NCBI RefSeq assembly: GCF_001908205.1
Contig: NZ_LGHL01000048.1
Coordinates: 62,001 to 126,000 of the forward strand
DNA from: Bradyrhizobium sp. NAS80.1
GTDB lineage: Bacteria > Pseudomonadota > Alphaproteobacteria > Rhizobiales > Xanthobacteraceae
Direction: 5' to 3'
DNA: 64,000 nucleotides
Numbering within the stretch: position 1 is the first letter of the stretch; each line of letters opens with the position of its first letter. The translations under genes and the position numbers were made by a program. Below the pieces are notes generated by a model. It was not told the DNA's origin, made no database searches, and worked only from the letters and a program-made list of their open reading frames with translations. This document shows, piece after piece, positions 18,119-29,693 of this stretch.

Positions 18119-18202
18119 TGGAAGCGATCCTTGATCCGGTAATAGGCGCCGATCTGCGGCAGGAACCACGGGGCCGAGGTGGGCGGGAATGACCGGCCAG
18201 TC

Positions 18203-19396
18203 CTACCAGCCGCGCATCCGCGGCCATCGGGCGTGAATCGCGTTGCTGCCGTCGGAGACGACGTTGTACAACTCGTGTTGCGACGCCGTCGCACAGGCGT
18301 GATTGGGGAGAATCCTGACCTTCGCGCCGATCGGAAGATTGGGCAAAGCGTGCGCCGACCCGGGCCTGATGGCGAGGATTCCGTGCTCCTGGCTTGCTTG
18401 CGCAACGATCAGGTCGGGATAGATCTTGCCGGCCACGTCGCAGACCAGACCATATCCCTGGTCGACCCGCTGCGCCGCGGTGCCACGGTCGCGCGACAGC
18501 GCCATCCACCCCGCATCGACCAAAATCCAGCCCTTCTCGGGTTTCGTGCCGATCACGGTGGCGAGCACCGAGATGGCGATGTCATCGGTTGTGCAGACGC
18601 CGACGCCGTGCATGACCAGATCGAAGAACATGTAGACGCCGGCGCGCATTTCCGTGACGCCGGTCAGGTCTTCGGCGAAATGGGCGGTCGGCGTCGAGCC
18701 GACGCTGACGACAGGACATTCATGGCCGGCCGCGCGCAATGTCGTTGCGGCCGCGACGGCCAAGGTGCGTTCGTTCTCCGCAGCCGCGACAAGGGCCGCC
18801 GGCATGCTGAGGCTGTAGGATTCGCCGGCATGGGTGAGAACGCCGGCAAGCTTGACGCCGGCCTCGGCCAGGGCTGTCGCGACGACCAGGAGCTTCGGAT
18901 CGGTCCCGGTCAGCCCGCCGCGATGACCGTCGCAGTCGATCTCGATGAAGGCGGACGGTGTCACATCGGCTGCGCGCCCGGCCGCGCCAAGAATGGCGGC
19001 CTGCTCAGGCAAATCCAGCAGCACCTTGATGTCGATGCCTGCTTTCCGCAGGCGCATCGCCCTCGCGGCGGTGTGAGGTGCAAGTCCCACGGCATAGGTG
19101 ATGTCCCGGAAGCCATGCTGCGCGAAGTACTCCGCCTCCGCCAAGGTTGAGACAGTGATTGGTCCCACCCCCGATGGATAGGCGCGTTGGGCGACGTCAA
19201 TGGATTTCGCTGTCTTCATATGGGGACGCAGCACGATGCCTTGCGCGGCCATACGAGAGAAGAGGCGCGCGAGATTGCAATCCAGTCGGTCGCTGTCGAG
19301 CAGGAGAGCTGGTGTTGCCAGCGCGCCGAGCGTCGCGGCTGCCTGTTCCGACCCGGCGTCCGGGATATCCGTTCTGTCCATCTCCACCCGCAGCAT
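18203..19396 (-). CDS. D-threonine aldolase / D-serine dehydratase-like PLP enzyme (DSD1 family)
   Basis: A fold-type III PLP enzyme of about 397 residues. The PLP Lys is Lys61 in LRPHMKTAKS; the barrel carries IEIDCDGHRGG and VSVGSTPTAHF; the C-terminal metal site is PNHACATASQHE (His366, Cys368). Members cleave D-threonine-type beta-hydroxy-D-amino acids or dehydrate D-serine, using a divalent metal. The start at 19396 has AGGGGA just upstream and lies 12 bases after the GNAT stop. Its presence indicates that the region handles D- or beta-hydroxy amino acids. Confidence 0.88.
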   Translation of the reverse strand: MLRVEMDRTDIPDAGSEQAAATLGALATPALLLDSDRLDCNLARLFSRMAAQGIVLRPHMKTAKSIDVAQRAYPSGVGPITVSTLAEAEYFAQHGFRDITYAVGLAPHTAARAMRLRKAGIDIKVLLDLPEQAAILGAAGRAADVTPSAFIEIDCDGHRGGLTGTDPKLLVVATALAEAGVKLAGVLTHAGESYSLSMPAALVAAAENERTLAVAAATTLRAAGHECPVVSVGSTPTAHFAEDLTGVTEMRAGVYMFFDLVMHGVGVCTTDDIAISVLATVIGTKPEKGWILVDAGWMALSRDRGTAAQRVDQGYGLVCDVAGKIYPDLIVAQASQEHGILAIRPGSAHALPNLPIGAKVRILPNHACATASQHELYNVVSDGSNAIHARWPRMRGW

Positions 19397-19407
19397 CCCG
19401 ATGTCCC

Positions 19408-20280
19408 CTAGCCGAATGACTGGTTGGCGAGCCCAAAGATGCGCGCCGGTCCCGTCCATGGAGCCGGCGTTCCCAGCACCATGGTTGTGGCATCGCTGAC
19501 GCGCTGCAGGCCGATGCTTTCGAGCCATTCCCCGAGCTGCGAGGAGGCTGGAGTGTCGATCCGGACGAAGACAGGCCCGAGCCGCGCGATCGTGAATTCA
19601 ATCAGCGCGCGCGCATCGGTCGGGCTCTCGGCCACCACGGGGCCGACGACATGCCCGCGGCCGAAAATGCGAGAGATGGCGTAGCCCCGAAGTGTGCCGT
19701 CACGCAGCAGGACATAGCCGTTATCGCTGTCAAACAGCCGATTCAGCAACTGCCGCCGCTCCAACCCCGTAGCGGCGCGGTCGAGCCGCGCGATCGCCTC
19801 GAACTCCGATGCGGACATCGGTCTGAGGAGACCCGATCGCGGCGTCTCGTGGGTTACACTTGGAATTCCCTGATGCTGGTGAATAATCCCGGTCGGTACG
19901 AAGCCGCGGCGGCGATACAGCGTGATGCCTTCGGCCGTCGAATTCAGTGCGATGGTCCGCGGATGGGCCGACGCCAGCAACGCGTCCATCAGCCGCGCCC
20001 CATAGCCACGGCCCTGAGCGGCCTTCGCGACAATGATCATGCCGGCGGAAGCATGAGTCTCGCCGTGCGGCCACCAGGCCGCAGTCCCGATCACCGTCCC
20101 GGCGTGCTCCAGAACAAAGCCATGGCCCAGCTGCAGCGCGACGTCCCAATCCTCGATCCGGTAAGGCCAGGACATCTCTTGCGAGAGCTTCAGGGCGCCT
20201 TCCAGATGCGATCTGGCGAATGGAAGCAGGACCACGTCCTCATTGTCGCGATGCCCGACTGGATAAGCGGCGGCTGTCAT
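19408..20280 (-). CDS. double-domain GNAT N-acetyltransferase
   Basis: The 290-residue protein has a complete N-terminal GNAT domain (IIVAKAAQGRGYGARLMDAL is the acetyl-CoA loop, then ALNSTAEGITLYRRRGFVP) and a second, degenerate GNAT-like half (YAISRIFGRGHVVGPVVAES). A clear paralogue lies at 35523-36401 in the same island, with matching landmarks in both halves. Such proteins in amine or amino-acid operons often acetylate the substrate or a toxic intermediate, but no acceptor can be named. It is co-directional with and 12 bases upstream of the DSD1-like gene. Confidence 0.85.
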   Translation of the reverse strand: MTAAAYPVGHRDNEDVVLLPFARSHLEGALKLSQEMSWPYRIEDWDVALQLGHGFVLEHAGTVIGTAAWWPHGETHASAGMIIVAKAAQGRGYGARLMDALLASAHPRTIALNSTAEGITLYRRRGFVPTGIIHQHQGIPSVTHETPRSGLLRPMSASEFEAIARLDRAATGLERRQLLNRLFDSDNGYVLLRDGTLRGYAISRIFGRGHVVGPVVAESPTDARALIEFTIARLGPVFVRIDTPASSQLGEWLESIGLQRVSDATTMVLGTPAPWTGPARIFGLANQSFG

Positions 20281-20456
20281 GATCGGTCGACGTCTCTTGC
20301 TCGGGTTGCCGGACTACTCGCCACAGTGCGAGTGCGATCTGACGATCGTCGCACGGTCTGCAGCGTATCTTGAGGCCGACAGCATTACGCAATCAGACTC
20401 GAGCAAAGTTCGGCATAGTATTTCATTGATGATGCGGCAGAACGACCAATCTGCCT

Positions 20457-21767
20457 TCAGCGGCTGGCGCGCCACAGCGCGAGCCGATCACGCATGCGAT
20501 AGCCCGGAATGAAGGCGGGCATGAACCAGGGATTGCCTCGATAGAACGGGATGAAGGCTGGAGGGCGGAAGTCAAAGGCCGTGCGTGCCCGTTCCTCATG
20601 CTCCATGAGCTTGTGAGCTGCATGCATACCGACCCACGGCGCCCAGACCACGCCCGAGCCGCAAAAGCCGGTGGCATAGACGATGCCGTCCTTCTCGAAG
20701 ATGCGAGGAACCATGTCGCGGTTCATCGCCACGTTGCCGAACCAGCTGTGCGAGAGGCGAACGCTCTCCAGTTCCGGAAACAGATTGATCAGGCCCTTGC
20801 GGAGAAGCAGCTTCGGGGCGATAGGATCGCCGACGCGGGAGCTGTCGCGGCCGCCGAGCAGAATGCGTTTGCCATCGGGCGAAGGCCGGTAATAGAAGCC
20901 GACCTCCCGATTCTCGGTGATCATCATCCGTTTCGGCATCAGCCGCGTCATGACGTCTGGCGCGAGTTGCTCTGTCGTAATGATCCGGCTGCGGACCGGC
21001 ACCAACCTGCGACGCAGGAAGGGCAGGGCGGCATCGGTGTAACCATTTGTGCAGACCAGCACCTGACGTGCCTGCACCGAGCCGGCCGAAGTGACGACGC
21101 AGAATCCGGAGCCATCCCTCTCAATCGAGATGACCGGTGTTCGACCGTGGAGGGTCAACCCCGAAGCGAGTGCGACGCGCAGGAGTTCGGCGTGAAATTT
21201 CGCCGGATGCAGCCCGCCGATGTCCATCCGAACCGTGCCGCCGCGATAGACATCCGTGCCGATGTACTTTCGCTGCTCGGCATAGGGAACTGCATAAGCC
21301 TCGATCCCAAGCCTCTTCGCGAGCCTCTCCGCGGTCCGCGCCATGGATTCGTATTGTTCATAGCCGAATGCGCCTTTGAACTGTCCCACCGGCTGGAAGT
21401 CGCAGGCAAGTCCTTCCGTCTTGATGAAATCGTAAAGGAATTCGCGTGCGTTCTTGCCTTCGGCCTCGATCACCAGCGCCCTCTCCTCCCCGAACCGCCG
21501 CGTGAGCATCGCGAAGTCCGGCCGAATGGTTCCGCTGGTGATCCCGCCGTTGCGCGTAGATGCTCCCTCTCCCGGATCCATCGCATCGAACGTCGCAACA
21601 GAGCGTCCTTCGCGCGCCAGCACCAGACCGGCCGAAAGCCCGGCATAGCCCGCGCCCACGATCAGCACGTCGAGTTTCTTGGGCAGTGGCTGTTGAGGCA
21701 GCGGCTTGAGCGGTGAGGCTTCCCACCAGTAGGGCGTCGCCTTCTCGTCAACTCCCGGCGCGGGCAT
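20457..21767 (-). CDS. FAD-dependent oxidoreductase, PuuB-like (gamma-glutamylputrescine oxidase type)
   Basis: A 436-residue DAO-family protein with PYWWEAS near the N-terminus, the FAD motif VLIVGAGYAGLSAGLVLAR and then STRNGGITSG, the pattern seen in PuuB/OrdL-type oxidases. The C-terminal FAD contact is GFCGSGVVWAPWVG. These enzymes oxidise secondary or primary amines. The ATG at 21767 begins MPAPGVDEKATPYWW; longer readings enter the permease gene in another frame. It closes the oligopeptide-type ABC operon (21812-27112), 44 bases after DppC, so its amine substrate is probably what that importer brings in. Confidence 0.88.
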   Translation of the reverse strand: MPAPGVDEKATPYWWEASPLKPLPQQPLPKKLDVLIVGAGYAGLSAGLVLAREGRSVATFDAMDPGEGASTRNGGITSGTIRPDFAMLTRRFGEERALVIEAEGKNAREFLYDFIKTEGLACDFQPVGQFKGAFGYEQYESMARTAERLAKRLGIEAYAVPYAEQRKYIGTDVYRGGTVRMDIGGLHPAKFHAELLRVALASGLTLHGRTPVISIERDGSGFCVVTSAGSVQARQVLVCTNGYTDAALPFLRRRLVPVRSRIITTEQLAPDVMTRLMPKRMMITENREVGFYYRPSPDGKRILLGGRDSSRVGDPIAPKLLLRKGLINLFPELESVRLSHSWFGNVAMNRDMVPRIFEKDGIVYATGFCGSGVVWAPWVGMHAAHKLMEHEERARTAFDFRPPAFIPFYRGNPWFMPAFIPGYRMRDRLALWRASR

Positions 21768-21811
21768 GGCGGTTTCTTCTCGTATGTTCAACGGCGACCC
21801 GGCTCGAAATA

Positions 21812-22690
21812 TCAGATGTGGTCGTTTCGAACGTCGAGGGCATCTCGCAAGCCATCGCCGATGAAATTGAAGCTCGTCACCGCAATTGTAATCGCGGCAC
21901 CGGGAATGATGGCGAGCCATGGAGCGCTCGCCAGATACTGCTGCGCGCCGTTGAGCATGTTGCCCCAGCTCGGCAGTGGCGGCTGGATGCCGTAGCCGAG
22001 GAAGCTGATATAGGCTTCCAGCAGAATTGCGCGGGCGACCGCCAAGCTTGCGGCGACGATGATTGGACCCATGGCATTGGGCAAGATCTCGCGGAACATG
22101 ATATGCTTCCCGCTGAGCCCCACCATGCGGGCAGCCTGGACAAACTCGCGCTCGCGCAGCGAGCGGACTTCGGCCTCGACAATCCTGGCAGTCTCCATCC
22201 AGCTCGTGACGGCAATGATGACGGTGATCATGACGGGACTCGGCCGCAGCGTCGCGGCCAGCGCCAGGACGAGGAAGATCGAGGGATAGGACAGGAAGCC
22301 GTCCACGGTGCGCATCAACGCCGCCCCGACCCAACCGCCGCGATAGCCCGCCGTCACGCCAACCAGGGTGCCGATCAGCGTCGACAACAGCATCGCGGAG
22401 ACTCCCACCAGCAGCGAGATGCGCCCTGCCATCAAGAGCCGTGCGGCCAAGTCACGTCCGAGAGGGTCGGTGCCGAGATAATGGTGACCGCTAAGAGGTG
22501 GAGCGAAGCGGGCGCGCAGATCGATGTGGAGTGAGTCGTAAGGCAACGCATAGGGGCCGATGACGCACGCCAGCACGAGCAGGGTGATCATCGCGATCCC
22601 AACGAGCGCCAGATGATGGCGCATGAAGCGGTACACCGCACGGCTGTGCCACCAGCGAGTTGGAGTAGCGTGCGCGGCGATGACGGTCAT
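21812..22690 (-). CDS. oligopeptide-type ABC importer permease (DppC-like)
   Basis: The 292-residue permease has an N-terminal membrane segment at about 30-52 and the family signature HYLGTDPLGRDLAARLLMAG, followed by about five more membrane segments. The coupling loop reads REREFVQAARMVGLSGKHIM. It partners with the DppB-like subunit encoded immediately upstream. Dpp/Opp-family importers carry peptides but also opines, amines, nickel and sugars, so the substrate stays open. Confidence 0.92.
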   Translation of the reverse strand: MTVIAAHATPTRWWHSRAVYRFMRHHLALVGIAMITLLVLACVIGPYALPYDSLHIDLRARFAPPLSGHHYLGTDPLGRDLAARLLMAGRISLLVGVSAMLLSTLIGTLVGVTAGYRGGWVGAALMRTVDGFLSYPSIFLVLALAATLRPSPVMITVIIAVTSWMETARIVEAEVRSLREREFVQAARMVGLSGKHIMFREILPNAMGPIIVAASLAVARAILLEAYISFLGYGIQPPLPSWGNMLNGAQQYLASAPWLAIIPGAAITIAVTSFNFIGDGLRDALDVRNDHI

Positions 22691-22728
22691 ATCTGCTGCC
22701 TCCTGTTATCAGGCATGAGTCCGCGGGC

Positions 22729-23691
22729 TCAGCCCAGGCGAATGCGCGGGTCGACGGTGGCGATGATGATGTCTGCGATCAGGTTGCCCAACACGACCAG
22801 GACGGCCGAGAAGATCAGCAGCCCCATCACGACCGGATAGTCGCTGTAACCGAGACTATCGAGAAACAGCCGACCCATTCCGGGCCACGTAAAGACCGTC
22901 TCTGTGACCAATGCGCCGGTCAGAATGCTGGGCAGCTGCATCCCTGCCAGCGTGATCATCGGCAGCAATGCATTGCCGACGACATGCTTCAGCAAGATGC
23001 GGCGCTCGCTGACGCCCTTGGCCCGCGCCGTCTTGACGAAATCCTGACTCAACGCGTCGAGTGTCGCCGTGCGCATGTAGCGGCTCCAGATCGCGACGTG
23101 AACGAGCGAGAGCACCAGGCTCGGCAGGATCAGATGATGCAGATAGTCCAGCACCGAGCCGTCGCCGATCGTGTACATGTTACCTGCAGGAACCCACCCG
23201 AGCTTCAGGGTGAAGATATAAATGCCGATGAGGCCGAACCAGAAAGTCGGGACCGACAGGGCGACCATGGCGCCGGCTGTTGCGCAGTAGTCAAACAGGG
23301 AATAGCGGTGGGTGGCGCCGCGGATTCCGATCCAGGCACCGACCGCGATCGCAAATGCGGTGGACGTGCCCATCAGCAGTAGCGTCGCCAGCAAGTGTCG
23401 ACCAATCACCGCCAGCACCGAAGAGCCGTCGCGGAACGAATGTCCCCAATCGCCCTGGAGCAGCCGCCAGGCCCAATCGAGATACTGTATCCATAGGGGC
23501 CGGTTCAACCCGAGCTGCGCTGCGAGCCGCTCCACATCCTTCTGCGTCATGCCCGGATCGAGCCCGAACTGCGCGAGAGGGCCGCCCGGCATGAGATTGA
23601 GAACCGTGAAGCCGATGATCGAGACGATCACCAGCAGCACGATGCTCTGCGAGAGACGATTGAGCAGGAACCCGGACATTCGAGTCACCAT
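22729..23691 (-). CDS. oligopeptide-type ABC importer permease (DppB-like)
   Basis: A 320-residue permease with the DppB N-terminus (LLNRLSQSIVLLVIVSIIGF, then MPGGPLAQFGLDPGMTQKDV) and the EAA-like loop DFVKTARAKGVSERRILLKH. About six membrane segments are visible. The start could be the ATG at 23691 or four codons later. The gene is 38 bases upstream of the DppC-like gene and 62 downstream of the binding-protein gene. Confidence 0.92.
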   Translation of the reverse strand: MVTRMSGFLLNRLSQSIVLLVIVSIIGFTVLNLMPGGPLAQFGLDPGMTQKDVERLAAQLGLNRPLWIQYLDWAWRLLQGDWGHSFRDGSSVLAVIGRHLLATLLLMGTSTAFAIAVGAWIGIRGATHRYSLFDYCATAGAMVALSVPTFWFGLIGIYIFTLKLGWVPAGNMYTIGDGSVLDYLHHLILPSLVLSLVHVAIWSRYMRTATLDALSQDFVKTARAKGVSERRILLKHVVGNALLPMITLAGMQLPSILTGALVTETVFTWPGMGRLFLDSLGYSDYPVVMGLLIFSAVLVVLGNLIADIIIATVDPRIRLG

Positions 23692-23753
23692 GTTGGCGTT
23701 GCAGCATCACTCCAGCGCCGACCTCGGCCACACGGGCCTCGGCCGGCAGAACA

Positions 23754-25420
23754 TCAGCTCGCCCAATACCAGGCCAGCGCGTTCCAGGATTCCGTGCGCG
23801 TATTGCCATTCGGCACGAAACCGTTGATCCCCTTCTTGAGGCCTTCGACCGCATTGCTCTGGTACAACGGCAGGAAGGGGAGATCGCGACGGACAAGTTC
23901 CTGGACGCGAGAGTAGATCGCGCGCCGGGCTTCAGGATCGAAGGTCCGCGCGCCCTTGTCGAGCAGGGCATCGACCTCCGGATTGTTGTACTGCGCATTG
24001 TTCGAGCCGCGACCGCCTTTCACAGCGATCGAACGGGAGTGCAGGCGATTGGTGACATCCGGGTCGGCGCCGATCAGATACGAGCTGCCGACGATCACGG
24101 AATCGAATTGCGATTGCGTCCAGAACTCACCCCACATCACGGCAGCGGGCAGGTTCGATATCTTCATCTCGACGCCCAGTTGCGCAAACGTTTGCTGCAG
24201 GAACTGCTGCACCTGTTCGCGCAGGGGATCGCCGGACGTGGTCGAATTGGTGAAGGACAGGCGAACGCCGTTCTTGGCACGAATGCCGTCCGCGCCCTTT
24301 GCCCAGCCGGCCTGATCGAGAATCTTGCCCGCGCGATTCACGTCGAATTGTTGCAGGGGCAGGTTGGCGTTGAAGAAGAAGGACTGCCTCGGCATGAACG
24401 TCTCTGTCGGTGTCGGCACTCCATAATAGAGCCCCTGGATGATCGCCTCCTTGTCGATCGCCGCGTATAGCGCCTCGCGAACGGCAAGCTCCTTGAACTG
24501 CGGGCGCTCGAGGTTCAGGTAGAAGGATTCGAACGAGGTCCTTGGGACGAGGGTCACGACGCGGTTCGGCAGCGTCTTGGCTTCCCCGTAGTGGTCAGGG
24601 GTGATGTAGGGCTGACCCACCAGATCAACGTCGCCGCTCTTGAATTGGGTGTAGAGGACGGTGAGATCGGGAATGTATTTGAAGACCAGCCTCTCGATGT
24701 GAGGACCTTCACCGAAATAGTCGGGGTTAGCTACAAGCTCGAGATGATCGCCGGCGACCCGCTGGCCCCACTTGAACGGACCGGTGCCGACCGGCGCCTG
24801 ATTGAAGGCGGCATTGTTCGGATTAGCCTCCTTCTCGAGGATGTGCTTGGGGACGATGAAGGTTTCGGTCAGGAAGGACAAATAGGGCGCGAAGGGCTCT
24901 TCCATTCGCCACGAGATCTCCGTCGGCGAGACCACCGTGATGTCGCGCACGAGAGCGTGTCCGGCGGTGCGCCAACTCCGGAAGTTGGGGTTCACGATCA
25001 GCTCGAGCGTGAACTTCACGTCCTCGGCGCTGAACGGCGTGCCGTCGTGCCAGCGAACGTCGTCACGCAGGCGGATGCGCCATTTGAGACCGTCCTCCGA
25101 AATTCCGCCATTCTTCAGGTCAGGCACTTCCACCGCAAGGTTGGGTTGAATGACGCCCTGCGGATCGATGCGGAAGAGCGCATCGAAGACCGAGAAATGC
25201 ACGCCATCATCGACTTCGATGTGCACCATCAGCGGATTGAAGACGGTCGGCTCTTGTCCGAGCCCGACGATCACGCGGCCGGTCGGCTTTGCCGCAGAGG
25301 TACGTGCGAAGGCCGGCTCGCCAAGAAGGTTCGGCGTGATGAAGACAGCAGCTCCGCCGAACGCCACCATTCGGAGGGCGTCGCGCCGCGAGTAGTTCGA
25401 TGAATCCGCAGAACGCTTGG

Positions 25421-25424
<4 letters not shown>
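23754..25424 (-). CDS. oligopeptide-type ABC importer solute-binding protein (SBP_bac_5)
   Basis: The 556-residue protein has a twin-arginine signal (YSRRDALRMVAFGGAAVF). It then shows family-5 features: DGLKWRIRLRDDVRWHDGTP, FSAEDVKFTLELI, PVGTGPFKWGQ, a long C-terminal lobe and RVQELVRRDLPFLPLY. Its ATG overlaps the stop of the fused ATPase gene (ATGA), so the two are translationally coupled. The twin-arginine signal means it is exported folded. It captures the substrate fed to the amine oxidase branch of the cluster; peptide, opine or amine-conjugate are all possible. Confidence 0.92.
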
Positions 25425-27112
<1,688 letters not shown>

Positions 27113-27768
27113 AAGAGCATCCTCCCCTTTCAAGCCAATGCCGTCATCTTGCTGCGGCCGGCGCCTTCGGCTCCTTGCGCCTCCACGCTCCCTGGACAGG
27201 TCGATAATTCGCCGCTCAACTTGCCATTCCTTCATTGGAGGCTGCGACATGATTCAGGCCTCTTCGCGCAAGAAGCAAGAGCTGTTGCTCAGAGCGCAGC
27301 GCCGACCCGATCGGCCATATCGATCAAAGCGAAGCTCAGCTGACATCCACGTCATGACTTGATCGCTTCTGCGAAGGCCTGCTCCTGGACACGGCTCATG
27401 CAAGTTGCCTCCGCGGACTTTCGCCGATCGATCGACTGATTCTGCCGATCTTGACGATTTGAATCAGCCCGGAGTCGCCGAAAGCCGGCATCGAAGCAGC
27501 AGGAACTTCTGAAAACGAAGTCCGATTTGGCATTTCAGTCTGCGCCGCCAGGCCTGCCGTGGCGCTTGCCGGGAAGCGCGCGATGGCTTGCAGGAGCACG
27601 TGCATCGGTCTCGCCGCCTGCAAGCTGCAACGCAAGCAAAGTATTTTCGCAATAATAGCCTGTGTCAAAGGCAGTAAACCGCAGGATATTCGGTCTCATG
27701 ACCAAAGTCCGCGGGGCCTGCCGCAATTCCTCGGTTACGCTACGGCAACCTCCGGAGATCCCAGTCCG
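27113..27768. other. intergenic control region between divergent operons
   Basis: About 650 bases separate the minus-strand ABC operon from the plus-strand DAO gene. Overlapping short frames occur on both strands but none shows a domain or good codon pattern. Both divergent promoters and probably the binding sites of the Lrp-type regulator encoded at 29201 must be here, but I could not single out a repeated motif. Confidence 0.5.
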
Positions 27769-29094
27769 ATGAGCGCGCCGCTCCTGCATATCGAATCCAG
27801 TCCATCCCTGCCTCGTGAAGCGGACGTCGTCGTTATCGGCGGCGGTGTCGTGGGCGTATTCGCAAGCTACTACCTCGCCCGTCGCGGCCTCAAGGTTGCC
27901 TTGCTTGAGAAGGGCCGCGTCGCCGCCGAGCAGTCCAGCCGCAACTGGGGATGGTGCCGGCAACAGAACCGCGACGCGCGCGAGTTACCGCTTGCAACCA
28001 AGAGCCTCGATCTCTGGGAGAGAGTTGCCGAGGAGACCGGTGAAGATACGGGTTTTCGCCGCTGCGGCCTGTTGTATTTGTCGAACGACGAAAGTGAGCT
28101 GGAGGGCTGGGCCAAGTGGCGAGACTTCGCCAGGACAGTGGGCGTCACGACGCACATGTTGAGTGCGGAAGAAGCCAACGAGCGAGGCAAGGCGACGGGC
28201 CGCAAATGGAAAAGCGGTGTCTTCTCTCCGACCGATGGGACGGCAGATACCTCAAAGGCGGTGCCCATCGCCGCGCGTGCGATCATGGCGGCGGGCGGCA
28301 CGGTACACCAGCAATGCGCGGCGCGCGGCTTGGAGCTCAGTGGCGGCCGGGTCAGCGGCGTGGTGACCGAAGCCGGCACGATCCGGACGAAAACGGCGGT
28401 CATGGCGGGAGGCGCATGGGCCTCTTCGTTCTGCAACCAGTTGGGAATTCGTTTCCCGCAGGCATCCGTGCGCCAGTCCATTCTCGCCGTCGCTCCTGGC
28501 GCCGCCGGCCTGCCTGATGCTCTTTACACCGGGCTCGTCTCGCTCACCCGGCGGGGCAATGGCGGATACACGCTCGCTATCAGCGGGCGCGCGCGAGTCG
28601 ACGCCACGCCGCAGCAATTCAGATTCGGCCGCGAATTCCTGCCCATGTTCGCCCGCCGGTGGCGAAGTCTCAGCCCTGGGGCTTTCGAAGGGCTGCGGCA
28701 GGGCCATGAAACCCTGGCTAAATGGAGGCTGGATGAGGTGACTCCAATGGAGCTGAACCGCACGCTCGATCCTCGCCCCGACATGAAGCAAATTCGGGCG
28801 ACGCATCGACGAGCTTGCAAGCTGCTGCCGGAACTTGAGCACCTCGAAATCTCGAATGTCTGGGCCGGCTACATCGACAGCACGCCAGACGGCATCCCCG
28901 CAATCGGCGAAGTTCAGTCGATTCCAGGTTTCATCCTGGCCGCAGGGTTCAGCGGCCACGGCTTCGGGATCGGCCCTGGCGCCGGGCATATGATCGCAGA
29001 CATCATTACAGGCAGCGCGCCAATCGTCGACCCGCGCCCTTACAGGCCGGAGCGGTTGAAAATGAGCGCCTGGGGCAAGGTCAGCGACTTCTAG
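27769..29094 (+). CDS. FAD-dependent oxidoreductase, DAO family (paralogue of 15100-16422)
   Basis: The 441-residue protein shows VVVIGGGVVGVFASYYLARR, LLEKGRVAAEQ, the block SSRNWGWCRQQNRDARELPL and the C-terminal GYIDSTPDGIPAIGEV plus GFSGHGFGIGPGAGH. It shares this order and the same rare SSRNWGWCRQQNRD block with the DAO protein at 15100. I chose the ATG at 27769 (MSAPLLHIES), with CCGGAG upstream, because the additional 70 residues read from an earlier start are not protein-like. Together with the Lrp gene downstream it forms a short amine or amino-acid oxidation operon. Confidence 0.88.
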   Translation: MSAPLLHIESSPSLPREADVVVIGGGVVGVFASYYLARRGLKVALLEKGRVAAEQSSRNWGWCRQQNRDARELPLATKSLDLWERVAEETGEDTGFRRCGLLYLSNDESELEGWAKWRDFARTVGVTTHMLSAEEANERGKATGRKWKSGVFSPTDGTADTSKAVPIAARAIMAAGGTVHQQCAARGLELSGGRVSGVVTEAGTIRTKTAVMAGGAWASSFCNQLGIRFPQASVRQSILAVAPGAAGLPDALYTGLVSLTRRGNGGYTLAISGRARVDATPQQFRFGREFLPMFARRWRSLSPGAFEGLRQGHETLAKWRLDEVTPMELNRTLDPRPDMKQIRATHRRACKLLPELEHLEISNVWAGYIDSTPDGIPAIGEVQSIPGFILAAGFSGHGFGIGPGAGHMIADIITGSAPIVDPRPYRPERLKMSAWGKVSDF

Positions 29095-29200
29095 AATCCA
29101 GTTTCCGCCCCCGGTGGGAAAAAATGCTGGTTGGTGTTATGACAACGCATATGACGCTAAAGCCTTGTCGCCGTTGTCGGCCCCATCTCATGGCATTGCT

Positions 29201-29677
29201 ATGAAGCTCGATAAGATCGACATCAGGATTTTATGCGAACTGCAGAAGAACGGGCGGATTTCCAACGTCGAGCTCGCAGAGCTTATAAACCTATCCCCGA
29301 GCCCGTGCCTGATGCGGGTCAAGAGGCTCCAGTCGGAGGGCTTCATCACCGGCTATTCCGCCCAGATCGACGTTGCCAAGCTCGGTCAAACTCTGACTGT
29401 CTTCGCCGAAATCACCCTCAAGAATCACCGGCAGATCGATTTCGCGCGCTTCCTTACAACGATCGAAAAGATCGATTCCGTCGTCGAATGCCATCTCGTT
29501 TCGGGCGGGTACGATTATCTCGTGAAATTCATCACGGCAGGGATCAGCGAATACCAGGCGGTCATGGAGCGCCTGGTCGAGATGGATATCGGCATCGACA
29601 AATACTTCAGCTTCGTCGTGCTGAAGTCGCCGATCGTGAAATCTCATTTGCCTCTCGAAAGCATATTCAACGGCTAG
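29201..29677 (+). CDS. Lrp/AsnC-family transcriptional regulator
   Basis: A 158-residue Lrp protein. It has an N-terminal HTH (KIDIRILCELQKNGRISNVE, LAELINLSPSPCLMRVKRLQ) followed by the RAM ligand-binding domain (ECHLVSGGYDYLVKFIT). The start at 29201 (MKLDKID) fits the family; a longer reading from 29114 is unlikely. It probably senses an amino acid and controls the surrounding amine/amino-acid genes, including the adjacent DAO gene and the convergent aminotransferase. Confidence 0.93.
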   Translation: MKLDKIDIRILCELQKNGRISNVELAELINLSPSPCLMRVKRLQSEGFITGYSAQIDVAKLGQTLTVFAEITLKNHRQIDFARFLTTIEKIDSVVECHLVSGGYDYLVKFITAGISEYQAVMERLVEMDIGIDKYFSFVVLKSPIVKSHLPLESIFNG

Positions 29678-29693
29678 AGGACAGGCTCGATCC

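Noticed and set aside
18179..19150. A 323-codon plus-strand frame opposite the DSD1-like gene
   Set aside because: The minus strand has PLP and metal-binding motifs of the D-threonine aldolase family; the plus frame has none.
27113..27250. N-terminal extension of the fused Dpp ATPase from an ATG at 27250
   Set aside because: The extension is Arg-rich and not typical of the family, while GGGGAGG sits just before the ATG at 27112.
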